A DNA stretch of 64,000 bases from Aphelocoma coerulescens (Eukaryota; Chordata; Aves; Passeriformes; Corvidae). The translations under genes and the position numbers were made by a program. The notes under the pieces were generated by a model. That model worked only from the letters and a program-made list of their open reading frames with translations, made no database searches and was not told the DNA's origin. Positions 12,162 to 24,220 of this stretch are shown here, piece after piece. Location: the NCBI RefSeq assembly GCF_041296385.1, contig NC_091020.1, forward strand, positions 27,523,001 through 27,587,000, given 5' to 3'. The stretch's first letter is position 1. Every line of letters starts with the position of its first letter.

Positions 12162-14224
12162 TAAGGTAAATTTGCCTGAAGTTGTCAGTGTCAATACTAT
12201 TACTTTAGAATGTGCAGTGCAGAGGGAAGAAAGCCCTCCACAATCAAGCTCTTTCAAAAATTCTGTGAAAACAATTATTGAGGTTCTTTTTGTTTGTTAC
12301 CAAACTGTCAGTGTTGCTAACCCTTTCCCCCCTCCCAGCCTGCACTGTTCAATGCTAAGTCTTTCCCCAAAGGGATCTGCAGAACCAAATTAACTCTCTG
12401 CTGATCTTATTCTGAGAAACTAAAAAAACCCATCTCACCCATCTCCAGTTCCCAAAATATTTCATTACAGTCAGATGTACCTGCCAAAAGAACCTTTCAA
12501 ACTACATGTATCTGAGTTTGCAGGTGACTATAAAAAGTAATAAAGAGCCCAGTTGTATTCTCTAACGGATCTTGTCTAGAAAAATACATTTTAGTTCATA
12601 CACTTACTGCTTTGACTTTTTTCTGTAGAAGTTATCATACATGGATGTAAGGAAGAAAGGAATTTGGCCTCTACTTCAGCTAGGTTTCATTCCAAAGAGT
12701 GGTGTCAGAAGCTGAGGTAGAAGGTCCAGAACCACTGTTATTCCTAAGCTTACCCATTCTTCATAAATGGTTTGAAATAAAATTACATGTTTTTATTCCT
12801 GTATTAATTTAAAGTTTGATATAATCAAAATATTTGCATTAACTTTTTAATAGATATCATAATAAAAACTCATCTAAAAATATGTCCTATGAGATTTTTT
12901 ATTAAGCCATTTTTATAATTAAGATGTTCTGCTTCTTGCATTGCTAAAATGATAAGAAAATAATAATAAAAACCTCCCAACAGTTTGCCAAGTTTTAATT
13001 ACAGGATTATAGGACTGGAATTCTTCATTTTATTTGCTGCTAGATTTAGCAAGTAAGTGGCTATCTAAGCTTCCTTTCCCAAGCTCTGGTCTGCTATGTA
13101 ACACACTGTCCCATGGTTCCCTTTTTCTGACTTTATGCCAACTGTCAGGAATGTATGGAAACCAAGAGCTATGGAAGGTTTTGTGCTGACTTCAGAAAGT
13201 AAGTATGTAAATGGATAACTGGACACAAATCCCAAAATTAAAGAATAGCAAGACTTCCAAATCTAGGGGCTTTTTCTTAGAAAATGCTGAAAGGAAGATC
13301 GTCTCCAAGACATTGATTGAGTCTCTTGTTTGGAGTAAGCATGATTCATTATCTAGCACAGCTTTTAAACACATACTTTTAACTTCAGGTCACCAGTCAC
13401 AACCCTGCTTAAAAGTACACTCTACCTACAAAGAGGTGCCCACAGGCTTCTGTAGGTTGTAGATTGGTATCATTGTCATTCAAAAGACACAGGATTAAAC
13501 CTTTTCCAGAACATCCAGTAAACCACTGAAAGCCTTAAGAAAAAAATTTCCACTAACCAACTAATTTCATAGTGCATTATAGAACCTCTTCATAGCACTC
13601 ACCTTTGCTTGCTGAACCAGAGATAATTGTTGCTCAGGCCGCTCCACCACAAGAAATTAGTCTCCAAGTGTTCTCCACTGATCACACCACCTAAATGCAA
13701 TAACTCAACCCCAATAAAATTAAGGCTATTACAGGACTTCTATACTGGTTCAGTTTGGTGCAGCTGGTTGCAGGGAGCAGGGATTTGATTTGGGATTAAA
13801 TTCACCTGCAGGATTGGAGAAGAAATTCACCTGTAGCAGAAAAACATTCTTTGTAATATTTAACAATTCCTAAACAGCATTTTGAGTGGGTTACAACTTT
13901 TTTAGGATCAAAAGAAACAGAAAGGTAAAATTGAAAGAAGAAAAACAGTTGATGCATTCATAAGCAGTTTAAAAGTGAAAAATAAATGGTTAATGCAGTC
14001 TGCTCAGCTAGCTTTTACAGTGATAGGAAAAATCTGCAGGAGGAGATAGACATCTTACAGTGAAACATCTGGGACAAGCCTTTGTATTCATCTGTGTAAA
14101 AGATCTACTATTCTGTAATGCTAAAAATGTAGAACAGGACCTTGTCTTTCTCATTAATCCCATACAGACTCAGATAACAAAAAAAGATCTGAACAGGCTC
14201 AGCAGAGTGTTCTGCCCTACCATC

Positions 14225-14236
14225 AAAAAAAAAAAA
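14225..14236. repeat. Poly-A run (12)
   Basis: Twelve consecutive A residues following CATC. The upstream sequence is not recognisable as a retrocopy. Confidence 0.9.
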
Positions 14237-17200
14237 GCTGGTTTGGCTTTATTCTCCTAGCACCTTGGCAATGTCTATTCATATTTCAAAAATGCTGGTG
14301 ATCTCTGTTCTTGTAAGTCCAAGGTATCTGACCTGTCACGGTTGTATGCATTTTCCTGGAAATCATGGGAGACCACCATCAATTCAGGAATGTCTTGGGA
14401 AATCCACAAATGTTCTGCAAACATTTGGTGGGTGAGTGGCAATATTGAAGGAGGCTATACTTGGTTACTCAAACATTTTAACAGGAAACAGATTCCCCAA
14501 ACAGAAAGAAAGGTTGTTGAATAAGAAGGGAGATTGCAAAAGGTTGCCAGGCTGTCCCCTCCACTGGATACCAGGTCAGTGCCCAAAGCTGCCTGTAAAG
14601 GGAAAATGCTTCATCACAAAATAATATTGTACCATGACATGAAATCACATCATTCTCTTCAATAGATTTAGCCCTATTTGCTGGAGTGTTCATAATACTC
14701 AAGGTAAAAGTCAGGAGAAAAAGCTGATGCAGAAAGGGATGTGGGAAACAGCTCCGTTGCTACATTCTGTCAGTTCTGAATCTGTGGAAAATTTCACAGC
14801 TTTTTCAAGTGTCTTTATCCATCCTTGGGTTGAGTCAAGTTTATCTCCTTATTACTGAAATTCAAGCAGTTAAAGAAAATATTGAAGAAGAAAGCATATG
14901 TTTTCAGTTATCCTCCCTGAAAAGGAAGTTGGTCAGACGATCAAATGAGTGAAATAAATAGAAAGTACATTTTGAACATACAGCTCTTCCTGTGAATTCT
15001 TTATGGGAAATGGATTTTTTTCCATGCAGAATTTGCTTACAAAGTAAAGGTCTTGTTTATAGATTGTAAAATATTCATGCAAACATAATAACTTCAGTTA
15101 CATTTTCAGACTTTTGATCCATTTACATGGGAAAAAAGAGTGTGTGAAAGGTTTTGATTAGTCTTAGAAACCTCTTAATTCTTGGAGCACAGAAAAACAT
15201 TAGCCCTGGGTTTTTTTTTATATTAACTCTGCATTAAATCCCAGGAGTAGCATATTTCTATGACTTTTTCATAAGACAAATGCCAATATTGATTTCTAAC
15301 CACCATTCTATTATTATGCATATATTATACATTAACACTTCCATGATTCTAATTCAATACTCTGCAACCTGTAAATGTCCTCTGAACCTGCACAAATCCC
15401 ACTGAAGACAGTGCAAAAAAAAGAGTCTACTTATTTCACTGGGCTTTGGAACAGCATTCCCTAAAGAAATTCAGGCTTACATGCCACCCTGTGTTAGACC
15501 TGCTCTTTTCCTGCATCTTCTCAAATGCAGCAATTGAGCCTGAAAGATTCTATAAATCATATAATTGAGAAACTAATGCACATAAAAGGAATTATAGCAA
15601 AATCATTTTTATTTTGTAATATCCTGGGCCTGCACTCAGAATTCCCTAGGTAATCATTATGGCTCAAGAAAGGTTTGGGAAAAAACATTCTACTACAGAC
15701 AGTAAGCAAGTATTGAGTAGAGTCATTGAAGTTGTTTATGCTTCAACCACAATAGAATGTCACTAAGGAGACAGAAATTGCTACCTAAACTCATGACCAG
15801 AATTCGGAATCACTGATGGTTTGTCTTCAATACAACCAGTATGTGCCTGAAGACAATCCACTGACTTCCAGAGAGTCACCCAAAATGACAGTGGCTTCTT
15901 GAAGGACTATTGTTAAATGCTATTTAACTATTCACTTTTTGGATCAGCTTTTTATTGCAGTGGAATTGCGATGCATTCACCCTGATAATCGAACCTTTTT
16001 AGTAAAGCTACACACTTTTTGATGACTGCTTTTCACTTATTACAATGAGTCAAGCCTTTCTGTAGTCCATAATCCAGAATTTTTCTTTTGACTTGAACCC
16101 CCATGTTTGATTTCACTATTAATTGACAAGTTTAAGATAAAAAGAACAGAGGTTTCTGTATGTCTGCTTTGTTAGGGATGAACAAAACCCAGATTTTCTA
16201 CATTCTCCTTATGTAATCATAAAGTTCTCCTCTGCTGTTTTCTGGGTTTTTTCCTTATAGCAGAAAAAACGGTGCTGATGAAATTTGGGTTGCTGTTTTT
16301 AACTGAACTTGCAAATTGTATGGGAACTAAGTTATTTTGGCAACCCATCTCCTCTGCTACACTGGGGACACTAGGCTAAAAAGGTTCAAAAGTAATTCAG
16401 TGACACACAGAGTAATGTGTGGGCCTTGCTTTCATAAGCAGCCAGGCTAAAAACAAACCTGAACTGGAACCTTTTTCTGTGATCACCAAAATGGGAACTG
16501 GCTGTATCTATCATTTGGTGAAGTGATATGAAGAAGATCATAGAATTCAAAGTTCCTATACCACAGTGGTCTCCCAGTGACAAATTGTTCTACACATTGG
16601 AACCACCCCATACAGCTTAATATCTTAGAAAGAGGAACCTGTGGATGAACTCTGTGTGTGCCTTTCTGGAGTTCTGGGTAATACTGATGTGGTTTACTAC
16701 TAATTGCCACCATAGTGAAGCCTAACAGAGCAGTGGCACTGTTCTCTGCACTGGCAGTGAAATGCTGGGAGATTCCTCAAAGTCTGACAAAAGGAATAGA
16801 GTTCCCTGTCTCCTGAGGAACCAGCAGTGATGGGAGGCATTGTCTGAAACAGTGGTGAGTTGAGCCAGGGAACAGTGCAACTTCTGTTTGCCATTTCTCT
16901 TGGCCATGACGGAAATTTTTCCTGCTAGTAACATGTTGGTAGGAATTAAGAAATCCACTGTTTTCTATAGAGAAAGAAGAAAGAAAACCCTACAACAAGG
17001 TTAAAAAAGCCTTTAAATTGTCACCATGATGCTGGCATCTACTACCTTTACACTTCATTGGGGATGCTGATATGCCATTAATGAGAAATTCGATGCAACA
17101 GCAGAGCCCACTATACAAACATAACCTGTGTCTAAATAAATAATAAAAGCAACACTGTACACAGGGACAGGTCTGGACTAAGTGCTTCCCAAAATATGGG

Positions 17201-17789
17201 ATCATTCAGTTCTGTCTCAGACATTTCCTGCAACAGTCACAAAGCTCAGATCCAGAACTCCCAGCAATAATGTGTTCAGATTTTGCCCTGTCACTATTGT
17301 AGAAGAGTATTTTGCTGCTCTGGTTTCCCTCGTGCTTTCTTGGGGGTTTTTTTTTCGGTGCTTATGGAACGACTCCTGCTAATAGGAAAAGTGTGACTGG
17401 TTTTGTTTATCCTACTTGTTATATGAGAACAATTTGCAGGCTGTCATTTCATTATTAAATTTGAAAACAAAGCAAACACCAGATCACTACAAGACTGGAT
17501 TATATGAAAATAAGCCCAATCCTGCCTTACCTGTTTTAGTAAAACGTAGTATGAGTGATGGTAGGTAAAAATTCTATCATCAAATGCCAAAATCATTAAA
17601 TGACTAATCCTCGTTGTCAACAAGACCTGCTTTCAAAGTTAAGTCTACCTTGTCTACCTTCCAAAAATTACTAGGAAATTTATGATTCAACAATGACCTC
17701 TTAATTGCTTCCTCTTTATGTTGATCTGTTTTCCTGGAAATACAATTAATTCTCTGTGCTGAGCCTTTAAGAATGAAACAAATTGTAGC

Positions 17790-18180
17790 CCTTGCTCACT
17801 TTGACAATGCAATCACTTTTAATCAGTGCATAATTAGGATTTAAACAGTATCAACCTGTCCCTGTTGCAAGAAGGTAACTGCACTTAAACTTCAATTACT
17901 CCTAAATTTGAAAATCAATTGCAAATAAAATGTCCTGCTGCTGATGCTAAAGAGATTAGAAAGACCAGAATACATTCACACAAGAAGCCAGTCATGTCAA
18001 CACAATTGCAACAAGCAGCTGCCATAATGTAGGTAATTCTGCTGTAATGCAATATTGAGGCCTTTATCTAATCAAAGGCTGTGAGCTAAGGCTGTCAAAA
18101 AATACAAGATGCCTCAAAAGGCAGAATGCTATTTTTTATATGGCTTTATCTTGTGCAGGATAAATGAGCTATTTTGCTGT
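17790..18180. promoter_or_regulatory. Candidate conserved non-coding element
   Basis: CpG-poor block dense in developmental transcription-factor motifs: GTGCATAATTAGGATTTAAA near 17826, several CAATTA/TCAATT sites at 17890-17930, and a TCF/LEF-type ATCAAAG at 18071-18077. The last sits inside the near-palindrome CCTTTATCTAATCAAAGG. The block has no repeat similarity and no coding frame. Such texture is typical of vertebrate distal enhancers kept by selection, but conservation cannot be seen from one genome, so this is inference from composition only. Confidence 0.3.
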
Positions 18181-18797
18181 AAAAAATGGTTTTTTTGTAT
18201 GAATACTTTCTAGGGTGGGAGTTGAAAAGGGTTTTTTAATCGTTGTAGTGTTTTCTTTCCTCTTTCTTCCCCTAGAGAAAAAAGGCTTTCTCCTCACAAT
18301 ATAACTACAGCAAGATGACGGAAAGGTTGAAAACCAGGCATCCTTTGTGGTGACTCTAAAGGTGTGAAATAACAAATCCTTTTTGTGTATGTTCATCACA
18401 ATGTTCTCTGGAGGCATGAGGGACAGCAAAAACACAGTGAGGCAGTGGTCTTGCAAAGAGGCAGATGGGACGGCCTTTGGGAAACCTGGCATTGGACTCA
18501 AATCTCCAGACCTCGGAGTTCTATGCTCACCCCTGCTAAGTGTGCAGGGAAAGGGCTCCCAGTGCGGGGCTGAAGAAGCAAAGCTCTCAGTGGGCAGTGG
18601 AGGAGCGAGCTGCTCCTGGGACCTGCTCAGAGTGGGAGTGCAGGTGCACAGGAGCACTCAGCACTAGGTCTGGGCTGAAAGCCAGTTACTGCTGTGTCCA
18701 AGGAGGGAAGGACTATGAGGTCTTCCTGCCTTAGACACTGTAATACCTGAGGAAAAACTTAACAAATTTATTCCTATTCTTGGGTGTAAACTGCCAG

Positions 18798-18812
18798 AAA
18801 AAAAAAAAAAAA
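18798..18812. repeat. Poly-A run (15)
   Basis: Fifteen consecutive A residues, about 110 bases downstream of a GC-richer patch. It was considered as a retrocopy tail, but nothing upstream is identifiable. Confidence 0.9.
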
Positions 18813-19405
18813 TTCATCGTGACTACCTGGAGACTGTCTCTTTCTAAAGAATTCTTCCAAACCATCTCTCTGGGGATGTGACTCTCATGTCACCATGGCA
18901 GGAAACAGCAAGGAATTATTGACTGCAAAACAAAGCTAAACTGAAATGTGCTGGAAGGAGTATCCAGACTCTACAGACTGTGAGCAGATATTGTTCTGCA
19001 AGCCTGGCTGTCATGCCCCTGCCTGCTAAACTACAGGAATACCTGTACAATCTGGGTCCTATCAAAATGATTGTGGAGAAAATCCCAAAAGCATTGAGAT
19101 ACCTGGCAAGAAAGTAACCAGGGGTGTTTTTCTGATCATTCTTTCATGTTTAGTATTCTGGAAATTGAGAAAATACATCAATGACAGCAGATATTTAATA
19201 AAAAGCATGGCAAACTCCACATGGAAATTATCTGCCTTCTTCCCTTTTCAAGGTGAAGAAAACTTATTTTCCATCCAAGGCATGCCTTTGGCTTAACTTC
19301 TTACAAATCACTTTATTTTTTTCAGATGGTGAAGGGACAGGCACCTGGCAGCTGCATCGATACCAAGCAATGCTACTGGGCACCTCTGGTGACAGAAGAA
19401 GAAAC

Positions 19406-19468
19406 TTTTTTATTTGGTATATATTTATTTATATATTATATATATTAAATATCTATTTATATATTTGG
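19406..19468. repeat. AT-rich TATATTTA low-complexity island
   Basis: About 60 bases made almost only of A and T, with repeated TATATTTATTTATATATT-type units and no fixed period. It is likely decayed simple sequence. Several accidental TATA boxes occur here and carry no promoter meaning on their own. Confidence 0.8.
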
Positions 19469-22400
19469 TGCATGTATTTTCTTCTTCAACTTCTCTCTTT
19501 TTTTCTGAAACAAATCACCATGGTCCTGTTCAGAGCTGCCAAAAGTTGTGGCTGAAAGAAGCAAGCTGGAGAAAGTACTCAGAGTACCTCTACTGGTCCC
19601 AGGTGCAGGGGGAAGCAAGCTCATTGTTAGAAAATATTTTAAGGCTTTGACCCATATGCAGGTGGAGGCATTGCTTCATGTCCCTTCTGGGTACTCCATC
19701 CTTTCTTGTTTCTCCTGCAGGTGGGATTTCATTGACAACAGCTGGGCCTGAATCCTTGGAAAAGCTGCACAAAATGAAGAGAGAAAACTTCTCTCCTCTT
19801 CCTCATTTTTGCACATCCACACCTACAATTTGGGCTCTCTCTCACATACACCTTGGTGCCTGCAGTCAGTTTTTATTCCTCCTTCACTGAGGCATATCTC
19901 CCACTGAGCCATCATTACTTCTGCACTCAATTCTCTCACTGAATATCCTAAAAAGAAGCACAGCCTGGCATCCTACAGTGTGTCAAAGTGAAATAAAAAT
20001 GTTGTTTCCTTTTCCCCTGCGTGATCCAAAGTTAGAAATCCTTATCTGTCTCTGTGGTTTGGTTATTCTAACCTGATCAAATGCCACTCAGTATTTCTTC
20101 ATCTTAGACTGTGTTAGAAGCTGCAGCCCATGTGGGACAAAAAACTATGCAGAGCAGAAATGATGAATGGCCTCAAAATAATTAAGGCCAGTTTTTCCTT
20201 CCCCAGCCTTTGTGTGATTTCCTACCTCTTAAACCTACCAGGGACAAAGGATATAAATTTTCCTTTGGACATGGGTGGTTAAGTCCACACCTATACAACA
20301 CAGCCTCTGGTGTCTGTAAAGATGCATTAATTGCACCCTGGTCCTGTAGAGAAGAGAAATCTTTGTTGTGTGCAGGGGCCCTAAGGGTTTGCAGAATGTG
20401 ATCACTGACACAGCCAGAACAGAATGACCTGACATCTTTATCCACTGTAAAGCGAGTGGAATTGAGCATGAAAACAACCAGGCAAACAATATTTGAAACC
20501 CGGGGTTGCTAGAAGCCAACCTCGCCCAATGCCTGCTGTTACAGAGTCATAAGATCAGGGCACAAGTGGAAAAAGGCAATGTTTTATATTAGCTGAGATG
20601 AAGCTGCAGGTAGGGGAGGAACAACAGAGGTATTTGATCACCCACCAGGCTTGTAACAGCAGAGAATAATAATTTTTTATTAGACACCTGATCAGTTACC
20701 ACTCAGCTTGCTCTGCCTAGGAGCAATGCCAGGATGACTGTTTTCATAAGGATTCCCATGCTCAGATAAACTCCTATCTCTCTTCAGCTGAGCAGCCATC
20801 CTCACTCTTTTTGTTGTAAGACACTTTTCTGGCAAATACAGTCAAATTACTTTGTATATTTGCGGTGCTATTTGCTCATTAAAAATAATAATGTCATCAC
20901 TGAACTTCAACATGCTGTCTTGTCAGACAGCTCCTACTGCTAATGCTCTTCTGCAGGACTGAAAGTCTTACTTTGAGTTTTCACATCATTCAACACGATG
21001 GCCTTTGACCAAGCTCAGGGTTAGTACTGATGACATGGGGAAAATGGCACTGATAGGAAATGGGAAATCCTTTCTTCCTGAATCTCTGAAATCAGTTCTG
21101 CTGAATTGGTGTCTTGGCATCTCATGCTGCCATCAGCCTCTCCAGTGTCTGAGTGCCTCCCAGGTTAAAGCAATACTCACCTCTACCAGTAGGAATAGAA
21201 TAGATTTCAGTTGGAAGGAACAAACAAATATAATTTGGAATACTCCCAACTCAGTGATGAGATATCTCAGTACTTTTAACAGGGTCAAAAGTACAGAATA
21301 TCCTAATTTTATTTTTTTTTCCACACTTCCCCAAACTGGGATCAGAAAGCATTTTTTTTAATGATGGAAATATTCAGAGAGTTCTGCTATGACCCAACTT
21401 TTTGGCATATATGGAGAACTGTTGGCTCCTATTGATGTATTTGCAGAAGGCATGTGGCATTGCTTTTTCAGAATAAAACCCCCTCAGAAATCCTGGAGTG
21501 TCTGAAGTACCAAAAATAATTAGTCACAAACACACAGCAATTTATCTCCAGTTTTCTGCAACAGTAGGAAAAAGGCTTTACCACAAGAATATAGGCCTTT
21601 TTTTATCTTGTCGTATTTTGTGCTTCACCAAAAGAAGCTGAGTTCTAATCAACAGTGGTTAAAGTTTTTACCAAAGTTCAATTACTCTACAAAATCTTTA
21701 GATAAAGTAAACATTATCAGATTGTTTTCATTATTAATTAATTTCATGATTATAAAATGCTTTTGCAACCAGCTCTTCCCACAATGGTTTCTACTGACTT
21801 TGCAGACCAAAGAAATAACCAAAAAAAGGGAATAGGCATCCACTGAGCCATGAGAACTGCTGCCTCACTCTCTTGCTTCACCCAAAGCTTGCCATTATCT
21901 TAATGTCCATCTTCCTACATAAACATGATGTTCTATACCACATATTCTTCCCAAAATGATCATCCATAGCACTTTTAATCTCTGGAATACCAATTCTGCT
22001 GCACATTTAGGAGTTAGTAAAAAACCTTGGGGGTGTGCTTTATTTGGGCATTCTGAGAGAACTTTGCTCACAAGGGAAGGTGTGAATAAAACTGATGCAA
22101 TGGAATTTCTGTTGAAGCCATTAGACAAACTTTAACTCCCCAGGCTTTGGGTAAGTTTTTGCCCAATTCCCTTTTTTTTCTTCCTCTGGCTCTGACATGT
22201 ACAATGTAAGCCCATCACACTGAGAATGAGATGATTATTTCTTTCACAATGACATTTCTTGATATTTCAGCTGCTCTTTCTGTCTCTCATGTTCAGAACA
22301 GTTTGAATTTCTTGGTACCTCTGGAAAAGTGATATTTCTTCTCTCAGCCTCTCAGGGTAGCTCTGGCTGTTTTCTCATTAGGTTCTCAGCAAGAAATAAA

Positions 22401-24000
22401 TGAAGCAGGTGACTGGCACTGAGATTTTGATTCTGATGGGATCCCTGCCACACAGTGAACTATAGCTGTAGCATTAAGTATGTGCTTTTAGGTGAGAAAT
22501 AAAGATATAAAATAAGCTGACTATCAAAGCTCAAGCAACACAGTTATGGCTCTATCTAAAACAAGACTGTACATGTTTTAGTGGATTCCTGTTTTGTTCA
22601 TAACACCTTTTAACAGGTTTGACTCACACGGTGGAATGATGCCCTATCCACAGTCCTTTCCCCAGCATGCCAGCATAATTTGTAATAGCAAGAACCTACA
22701 CACTCAAAAGGCCAGACCTGATTCTGCTGTAGTTTGTATACCTTCTGCTGTTATCTCCAGAGGAAAATAGATTGATAAGTCAATTTAATGGATGTCATGT
22801 TCATGCAGAGATAAGAAGCTTCCTTACCACCAAATTTTATCCTCAGATTTGGAGCAGCTTTGTTTTGTGCACTGTAGAGAGCTGCCTATTTTGCTAGTGT
22901 TGCCAACTAAGTGTAAATAGGTTTAACACAGGTTATGCTTGTGATTGAATTGCAGCTGTTGGCAGTGTTTTCTGGAGGCCATTCTGGTTCTGATTCTACT
23001 CTGAGAAAATTATAAGGGAGCAATACTGAAAACCCTGATAAAGCTCTCAAGATTTGAGGTCTTTGTTTTAGTCTACAGGGAAAACTATGAAATTGGAAAT
23101 TATTATTATTTGCCATAAAAAAATTGAAAATTCTTATGCATACTAAGGATACATTCTTTCTAATATATTAAGAGAGACTAAATTGAGCATATCTAATATG
23201 AGTATTAGAGATGGAAATGCCCACAAGGAAGCTATCAAAGTTCAGCTGTCCTGAAATACTGGGAGACATCTTCATATTGTTTAAAATTAATACAATTAAA
23301 GTGTCATTTGGGCTATCTGAATCTGAGCTGTCATACCACACACAACTTGAGGTACCTTCTTTTCTGTATTATTTATATTTGTATGCATGTTTAAATATTT
23401 CCTTTTTCATCTTAGTTCAAAAGATATAACTTGTGTTGACTTTATTATTTATAACCTTGATACATCTTCATTTTATACTGTGCTCTGCTAAGGCACATTA
23501 TTCATTATTCAAATTCATTCAATTTCTTCATTGTGAAATCTTCTGGACCTTGGAGGTGGTTTATGATTTGTATGAGATGCCCAAATTTATTTGTCTTTGC
23601 ATCTGAAAATAAGGAGTTGCACACCTTATTTTAATTTCATGTTTCAGTCCTGCCAGAAATGCTTTTTAATCTATTGAACTGAGATAGAATACTGGGAGAG
23701 AGCAAGACCTGATTCTTTCTTGTTTTACTATTTCTGTGTCAATGAAATTTCTTTGTCTTGAAAAGAAGTGCTCCTTCTTTATTCTAGTTTCAATTAGAAT
23801 AGAATCAAACCTAGTTTAGGGTTAAGATTGTCCATGCCTGATGCATTGAGTATTTGTAAATAGGCAATTCAGACTCCCAGTGAAGGCCTGAAAGTTATAT
23901 ACCTTTAGTATATAGTCCAACCCTATAGTCTGCAGCTGTACCTTCTATTACATTGGTCAAATGCAATCAGGCTGCTACAGTTACAGGAGAAAGAAAAATC

Positions 24001-24220
24001 TATCTGGCTCGTTGAAATAAGATATTGGCATGACATAATAAACATTAATTACACTGCATTCATTAAATTAGTCACTACTAATTAAGCTGACATACAAGGA
24101 GTGATTTTCATGTTCAGCTATTGCCTTACTTAGGAAGTATAATAAGTCAGCTAAAGCAATCAGCTCCTTAATCAGCACAAACTGATGCAGCCTTACTAAA
24201 TTTTAGTGTGACTTTGCAAA
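24001..24220. promoter_or_regulatory. Candidate homeodomain-site cluster
   Basis: Between 24036 and 24086 there are about seven TAAT/ATTA cores in some 50 bases, including ATTAATTAC and CTACTAATTAAG. Further TTACTAAATT-type and GTCAGC motifs follow to 24220. There is no repeat similarity and no coding potential. The clustering of homeodomain-binding cores suggests an enhancer or other constrained element, but AT-richness alone raises the count of such motifs. Confidence 0.3.

Larger units (their letters stand above)
11457..17789. other. Unique non-coding DNA, no gene seen
   Basis: AT-rich sequence with A runs at 12150-12161 and 14225-14236. The 12780-12970 stretch is especially AT-rich. No open frame here resembles a known protein, and I found no RNA gene or named repeat. 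Confidence 0.6.
18181..24000. other. Unique non-coding DNA, no gene seen
   Basis: Contains a GC-richer patch at about 18.40-18.68 kb where both strands stay open (94 codons forward, up to 162 reverse). No protein family is recognisable in either. Also present are an A run at 18798-18812 and an AT-rich island at 19406-19468. A motif-dense stretch at about 20.84-20.96 kb could be regulatory, but I would not call it. Confidence 0.6.

Noticed and set aside
18169..18657. Longest open frame of the window (162 codons, minus strand)
   Set aside because: Sits in a GC-rich patch where stops are rarer, overlaps open frames on the other strand, and has no recognisable domain or splice context. By my rough estimate a longest frame of about 140-160 codons is expected by chance in 64 kb of this composition.
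18798..18812. Poly-A run as a possible retroposon tail
   Set aside because: No identifiable SINE, LINE or processed gene upstream.
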